Of a stretch of DNA of 8,091 bases, positions 6,375-8,091 are shown one piece after another. The notes under the pieces were generated by a model. It made no database searches. It saw only the letters and a list, made by a program, of their open reading frames with translations, and was not told the DNA's origin. Source of the DNA: Flavobacteriaceae bacterium (lineage in GTDB: Bacteria; Bacteroidota; Bacteroidia; Flavobacteriales; Flavobacteriaceae). The stretch is taken from contig CANJDA010000097.1 in NCBI GenBank assembly GCA_947472705.1, positions 1-8,091 on the forward strand, given 5' to 3'. The stretch's first letter is position 1. Each line of letters starts with the position of its first letter. Made by a program: the position numbers and the translations under genes.

Positions 6375-6382
6375 CAAATTTA
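6375..6382 (-). promoter_or_regulatory. Candidate dinB -7 element
   Basis: On the - strand this reads TAAATTTG, an exact TAnnTTTG match. It lies only four bases before the dinB ATG, so transcription would start at or next to the start codon and the mRNA could be leaderless. No good -33 TTTG lies at the usual distance, so confidence is moderate. Confidence 0.38.
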
Positions 6383-6385
6383 TAG

Positions 6386-6393
6386 TATCTTTC
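6386..6393 (+). promoter_or_regulatory. Candidate -7 element of the CYTH gene
   Basis: TATCTTTC differs from TAnnTTTG only in its last base and lies 17 bases before the ATG at 6411. The -33 region would fall inside the first dinB codons and shows no clear TTTG. It lies almost back to back with the candidate dinB promoter. Confidence 0.3.
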
Positions 6394-6410
6394 GATAAAA
6401 TTTATGTGGA

Positions 6411-6878
6411 ATGATAGAAATAGAGCGAAAGTTTTTAGTCCTTTCGAATGATTTTATAGAAGAAGCATTTTCCAAAAAAAGAATTGTTCAAGCCTATTTA
6501 AGCTCTAATCCAGAACGAACTGTTCGTGTTAGAATTAAAGAAGATAAAGCTTTTATAACCATTAAAGGAAAAGGAAATGAAACTGGAACAACCCGACTGG
6601 AATGGGAAACACAAATAGCAGTAACTGACGCTGAAAAACTTTTATCGATTTGCGAAAGCGGAATGATTGATAAAATTCGACATGAAATAAAAGTGGGTAA
6701 TCATACTTACGAAGTAGATGTTTTTTTTGGAGAAAATACCGGATTGATTGTAGCAGAAATTGAATTACAATCGGAAGAAGAAGCTTTTGAAAAACCAAGT
6801 TGGCTTGGCAAAGAAGTAACAAATGATGAGCGGTATTATAATGCTTATTTAAGCAAACACCCTTTCAAAAACTGGTAA
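6411..6878 (+). CDS. CYTH domain protein (triphosphate tunnel metalloenzyme)
   Basis: This 155-residue cytoplasmic protein is a single CYTH domain. The defining EXEXK motif is EIERK at residues 3-7, followed by FLV. Tunnel-lining charged residues typical of the family appear in order: ERTVRVRI (35-42), ITIKGKG (49-55), RLEWE (62-66), YEVDVFFGENTGLIVAEIEL (100-119) and DERYYNAYLSKHPF (139-152). This pattern is closest to small bacterial members such as the Nitrosomonas europaea enzyme, which hydrolyse inorganic tripolyphosphate. An adenylate cyclase or thiamine triphosphatase role is less likely, but substrate cannot be fixed from sequence. The EXEXK motif right after the ATG at 6411 fixes the start. 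The gene diverges from dinB, and its stop is separated by a single base from the stop of the convergent RlpA-like gene. Confidence 0.92.
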   Translation: MIEIERKFLVLSNDFIEEAFSKKRIVQAYLSSNPERTVRVRIKEDKAFITIKGKGNETGTTRLEWETQIAVTDAEKLLSICESGMIDKIRHEIKVGNHTYEVDVFFGENTGLIVAEIELQSEEEAFEKPSWLGKEVTNDERYYNAYLSKHPFKNW

Positions 6879-6879
6879 T

Positions 6880-7422
6880 TTATTTGTTTTCTACTTCTAA
6901 TTTAACAATTACAGCACCAGAATTTTTATTATCAACCAATTCCATAAAAGCTCTTTTGCTTAAATCAATTTCACGAATTTTAGAGAAAGGACCTCTATCT
7001 GTAATTTCAACAACTACCGATTTACCGTTGGCTTCATTTGTTACTCGGACTTTAGTTCCAAAAGGTAATTTTTTATGGGCAGCCGTGTATTTATTATTGT
7101 CAAATCGTACTCCACTGGCGGTTCTTTTACCGTGAAATTTTTGAGCATAATAAGAAGCGTGCGCATTTTTTTTGTAGAATTTAAACTTTAAATTCATTTC
7201 GGTAGTAACCGAATCAACTACTTCAACAATTTCGGTTAATGGCTTAGTTTTAATAGTATCTGTTTTTACCAAAGGGGTTGCTTTGATTTCTTTTGGAGTA
7301 ACTTTTTTTTCTTTGTTTTTATTTTTGTTTTTTTCTCTCTGCTGTGGGTTTGTTGACCAAACATTGACAGAATAAATGATGGTTATTATGGAAAAAAGGA
7401 GAATGACTATTTTGCGATTCAT
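6880..7422 (-). CDS. Secreted RlpA-like double-psi beta-barrel protein
   Basis: This 180-residue protein begins with a hydrophobic signal segment (about residues 3-22, IVILLFSIITIIYSVNV) and is probably exported. There is no lipobox cysteine, so unlike E. coli RlpA it does not look like a lipoprotein. A Lys/Thr-rich linker (about 29-75) includes the low-complexity stretch KNKNKNKEKK. The RlpA-like barrel spans about 87-177 and holds ASYYAQKFHGKRTASG, YTAAHKKLPFGTKVRVTN, the conserved Asp142 in TDRGPF, and IDLSKRAF. Characterised RlpA from Pseudomonas is a lytic transglycosylase acting on peptidoglycan lacking stem peptides; the same activity here is inferred from family only. No SPOR domain is present, so septal targeting through denuded glycan is not expected. 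Two terminator-like hairpins lie upstream of the start. Confidence 0.92.
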   Translation of the reverse strand: MNRKIVILLFSIITIIYSVNVWSTNPQQREKNKNKNKEKKVTPKEIKATPLVKTDTIKTKPLTEIVEVVDSVTTEMNLKFKFYKKNAHASYYAQKFHGKRTASGVRFDNNKYTAAHKKLPFGTKVRVTNEANGKSVVVEITDRGPFSKIREIDLSKRAFMELVDNKNSGAVIVKLEVENK

Positions 7423-7440
7423 GCGTGATTTTTTAGTTAG

Positions 7441-7463
7441 AAAAATGGTTTTGAAAAAACCAT
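7441..7463 (-). terminator. Second hairpin in the RlpA-like gene leader
   Basis: On the - strand, ATGGTTTT and AAAACCAT (arms 7456-7463 and 7445-7452) form a perfect 8-bp stem with a 3-base loop TTC, followed by a short T run (7441-7444). It lies 18 bases upstream of the RlpA-like start codon. It could be a second terminator, an attenuator or a leader structure. The T-tract is short, so terminator function is uncertain. Confidence 0.45.
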
Positions 7464-7471
7464 ACCTTGAT

Positions 7472-7493
7472 AAAAAAAGCCCTTTTCAGGACT
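7472..7493 (-). terminator. Intrinsic terminator of the small membrane protein gene
   Basis: On the - strand, AGTCCT (7493-7488) pairs with AGGGCT (7483-7478) around a GAAA tetraloop. The stem is 6 bp with one G:U pair and is followed by six T (7477-7472). It begins 11 bases after the stop codon at 7504-7506. Confidence 0.75.
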
Positions 7494-7503
7494 AAAATTT
7501 TTC

Positions 7504-7926
7504 TTAGAACCACAAACTCCATGGAATTCTGCTCAAAATTAATAGCAATCCTAGTAAAAAGAAAATAGCAATAGATCTAAATTTTCCTGTGCTAGTGGAT
7601 GCTTTTTTGTGTTTAGACCAACCAATAGTGATTAATATGATGGCAATGATATTGGTTAAAGGATGTTCTAACGAAGTTAGTCTTGCTGCAGCATCTTTCA
7701 TTTGGCCAAATAAAGCTGAACCTAATGGAGAAATAAAATATAAAATCAATCCAACTAATAATTGGATGTGTGTTGCGATTAATCCAAAGAGCGCAATTTT
7801 TCTGTCTTTAGCAGTGAATTCTTTTTTGCTAGACATTCCAATAAACGAATTAATTACTGCTATAACTAATAATAAAAGCGCTATATAAGCCCAGCCAGAA
7901 TGAAATTTTTGTATAAAATGGTACAT
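7504..7926 (-). CDS. Small four-helix membrane protein, function unknown
   Basis: This 140-residue protein has four predicted membrane helices at about residues 10-29, 44-65, 89-104 and 117-134. It begins MYHFIQKFHSGWAY. Similar flavobacterial proteins are, from memory, often labelled 'cytochrome B' or hypothetical, without experimental support known to me. Histidines that could matter are His9 in FHSGWAY, His53 in THIQLLVGLILYF and His88 in EHPLTN. All lie at or near helix ends, which would allow a haem or metal site, but this is only a suggestion. There is no signal peptide cleavage motif; the first helix is probably retained. The ATG at 7926 has an A-rich leader and a good -7 element 19 bases upstream. 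The gene lies between two intrinsic terminators, so it is probably transcribed alone. Confidence 0.82.
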   Translation of the reverse strand: MYHFIQKFHSGWAYIALLLLVIAVINSFIGMSSKKEFTAKDRKIALFGLIATHIQLLVGLILYFISPLGSALFGQMKDAAARLTSLEHPLTNIIAIILITIGWSKHKKASTSTGKFRSIAIFFLLGLLLILSRIPWSLWF

Positions 7927-7945
7927 GGTGTTTTTTTTAGAATAA

Positions 7946-7953
7946 CAAATATA
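7946..7953 (-). promoter_or_regulatory. Candidate promoter of the small membrane protein gene
   Basis: On the - strand this reads TATATTTG, an exact match to the TAnnTTTG -7 element, 19 bases before the ATG at 7926. The expected -33 position falls within the upstream terminator (7966-7994) and shows no clear TTTG. Placement just after a terminator fits an independent transcription unit. Confidence 0.48.
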
Positions 7954-7965
7954 GATAAAAGCCTT

Positions 7966-7994
7966 AAAAAAACCTCACGATTTGGTGAGGTTTT
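7966..7994 (-). terminator. Intrinsic terminator of the gene cut by the window edge
   Basis: AAAACCTCAC (7969-7978) and GTGAGGTTTT (7985-7994) form a perfect 10-bp stem with a 6-base loop. Read on the - strand the hairpin is followed by seven T (7972-7966). It starts 14 bases after the stop codon at 8009-8011. On the + strand four T follow the last stem G, so weak bidirectional action is possible. Confidence 0.88.
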
Positions 7995-8008
7995 AGATTA
8001 TACTGCGC

Positions 8009-8091
8009 TTATTTGTTTTCTAAAAAATAGTTTAAAAGAAATTCTGTAGAGTTATCATGTGGCTTAATTGTTTCGGAATTTATTTCATCTA
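8009..8091 (-). CDS. C-terminal end of an unidentified protein (partial)
   Basis: An open frame enters from the right edge and stops at TAA (8009-8011), giving the last 26 residues, ending STEFLLNYFLENK. A strong terminator follows 14 bases downstream, which supports this being a real gene end. The fragment is too short and carries no motif that would identify the protein. The 5' part lies outside the window. Confidence 0.7.
   Translation of the reverse strand, partial: DEINSETIKPHDNSTEFLLNYFLENK

Noticed and set aside
6562..7135. Antisense frames in the CYTH gene (6562-6822, -) and in the RlpA-like gene (6884-7135, +)
   Set aside because: Both are contained in genes with strong family motifs and lack their own signals.
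7589..7888. Open frame on the + strand within the small membrane protein gene
   Set aside because: The - strand frame has four regular membrane helices, a promoter and a terminator; the + frame has none of these.
1..8091. CRISPR array, insertion sequence, tRNA/rRNA, toxin-antitoxin or defence system
   Set aside because: No regularly spaced repeats, terminal inverted repeats with transposase, cloverleaf, or paired small toxin/antitoxin genes were seen; all genes are housekeeping or common accessory families.

Overview
The window looks like ordinary core chromosome of a member of the Bacteroidota, most likely a Flavobacterium or close relative. The DNA is AT-rich. Start codons are preceded by A/T-rich leaders rather than Shine-Dalgarno sequences, and several genes are preceded by the TAnnTTTG type of -7 promoter element. 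The gene order acpP-fabF-rnc-(IPExxxVDY gene)-pyk is, from memory, typical of flavobacteria. Gene identities rest on motifs and family knowledge; no database search was run.

Left part (1-5283, all + strand). acpP (acyl carrier protein) ends in three tandem TAA codons and a strong intrinsic terminator. A 178-base spacer with dyad repeats and a candidate promoter leads to fabF (beta-ketoacyl-ACP synthase II). rnc (RNase III) starts 7 bases after fabF, and a terminator-like hairpin lies inside its first codons. After a 113-base spacer come an IPExxxVDY-family gene of unknown function and, 5 bases later, pyk (pyruvate kinase). A Bax inhibitor-1/YccA-type membrane protein follows behind its own candidate promoter and ends at a clear terminator. 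This block links fatty-acid elongation, RNA processing and the last step of glycolysis.

Right part (5284-8091, mixed strands). dinB (DNA polymerase IV, - strand) converges on the Bax-inhibitor gene and diverges from a CYTH-domain gene (+ strand). The CYTH gene meets a secreted RlpA-like double-psi beta-barrel gene (- strand) stop to stop with a single base between them. Upstream of the RlpA-like gene, also on the - strand, are a small four-helix membrane protein and the C-terminal end of a further unidentified gene cut by the window edge. Intrinsic terminators separate these last - strand genes.

No mobile element, CRISPR array, tRNA, rRNA or phage gene was seen, and no gap without a gene exceeds about 180 bases. 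I found no previously undescribed multi-gene system. The best second-look items are the terminator-like hairpin inside the start of rnc, an Asp-to-Asn change at a metal-site position of RNase III, the K+-independent signature of pyruvate kinase, and the dyad-rich leader of fabF.
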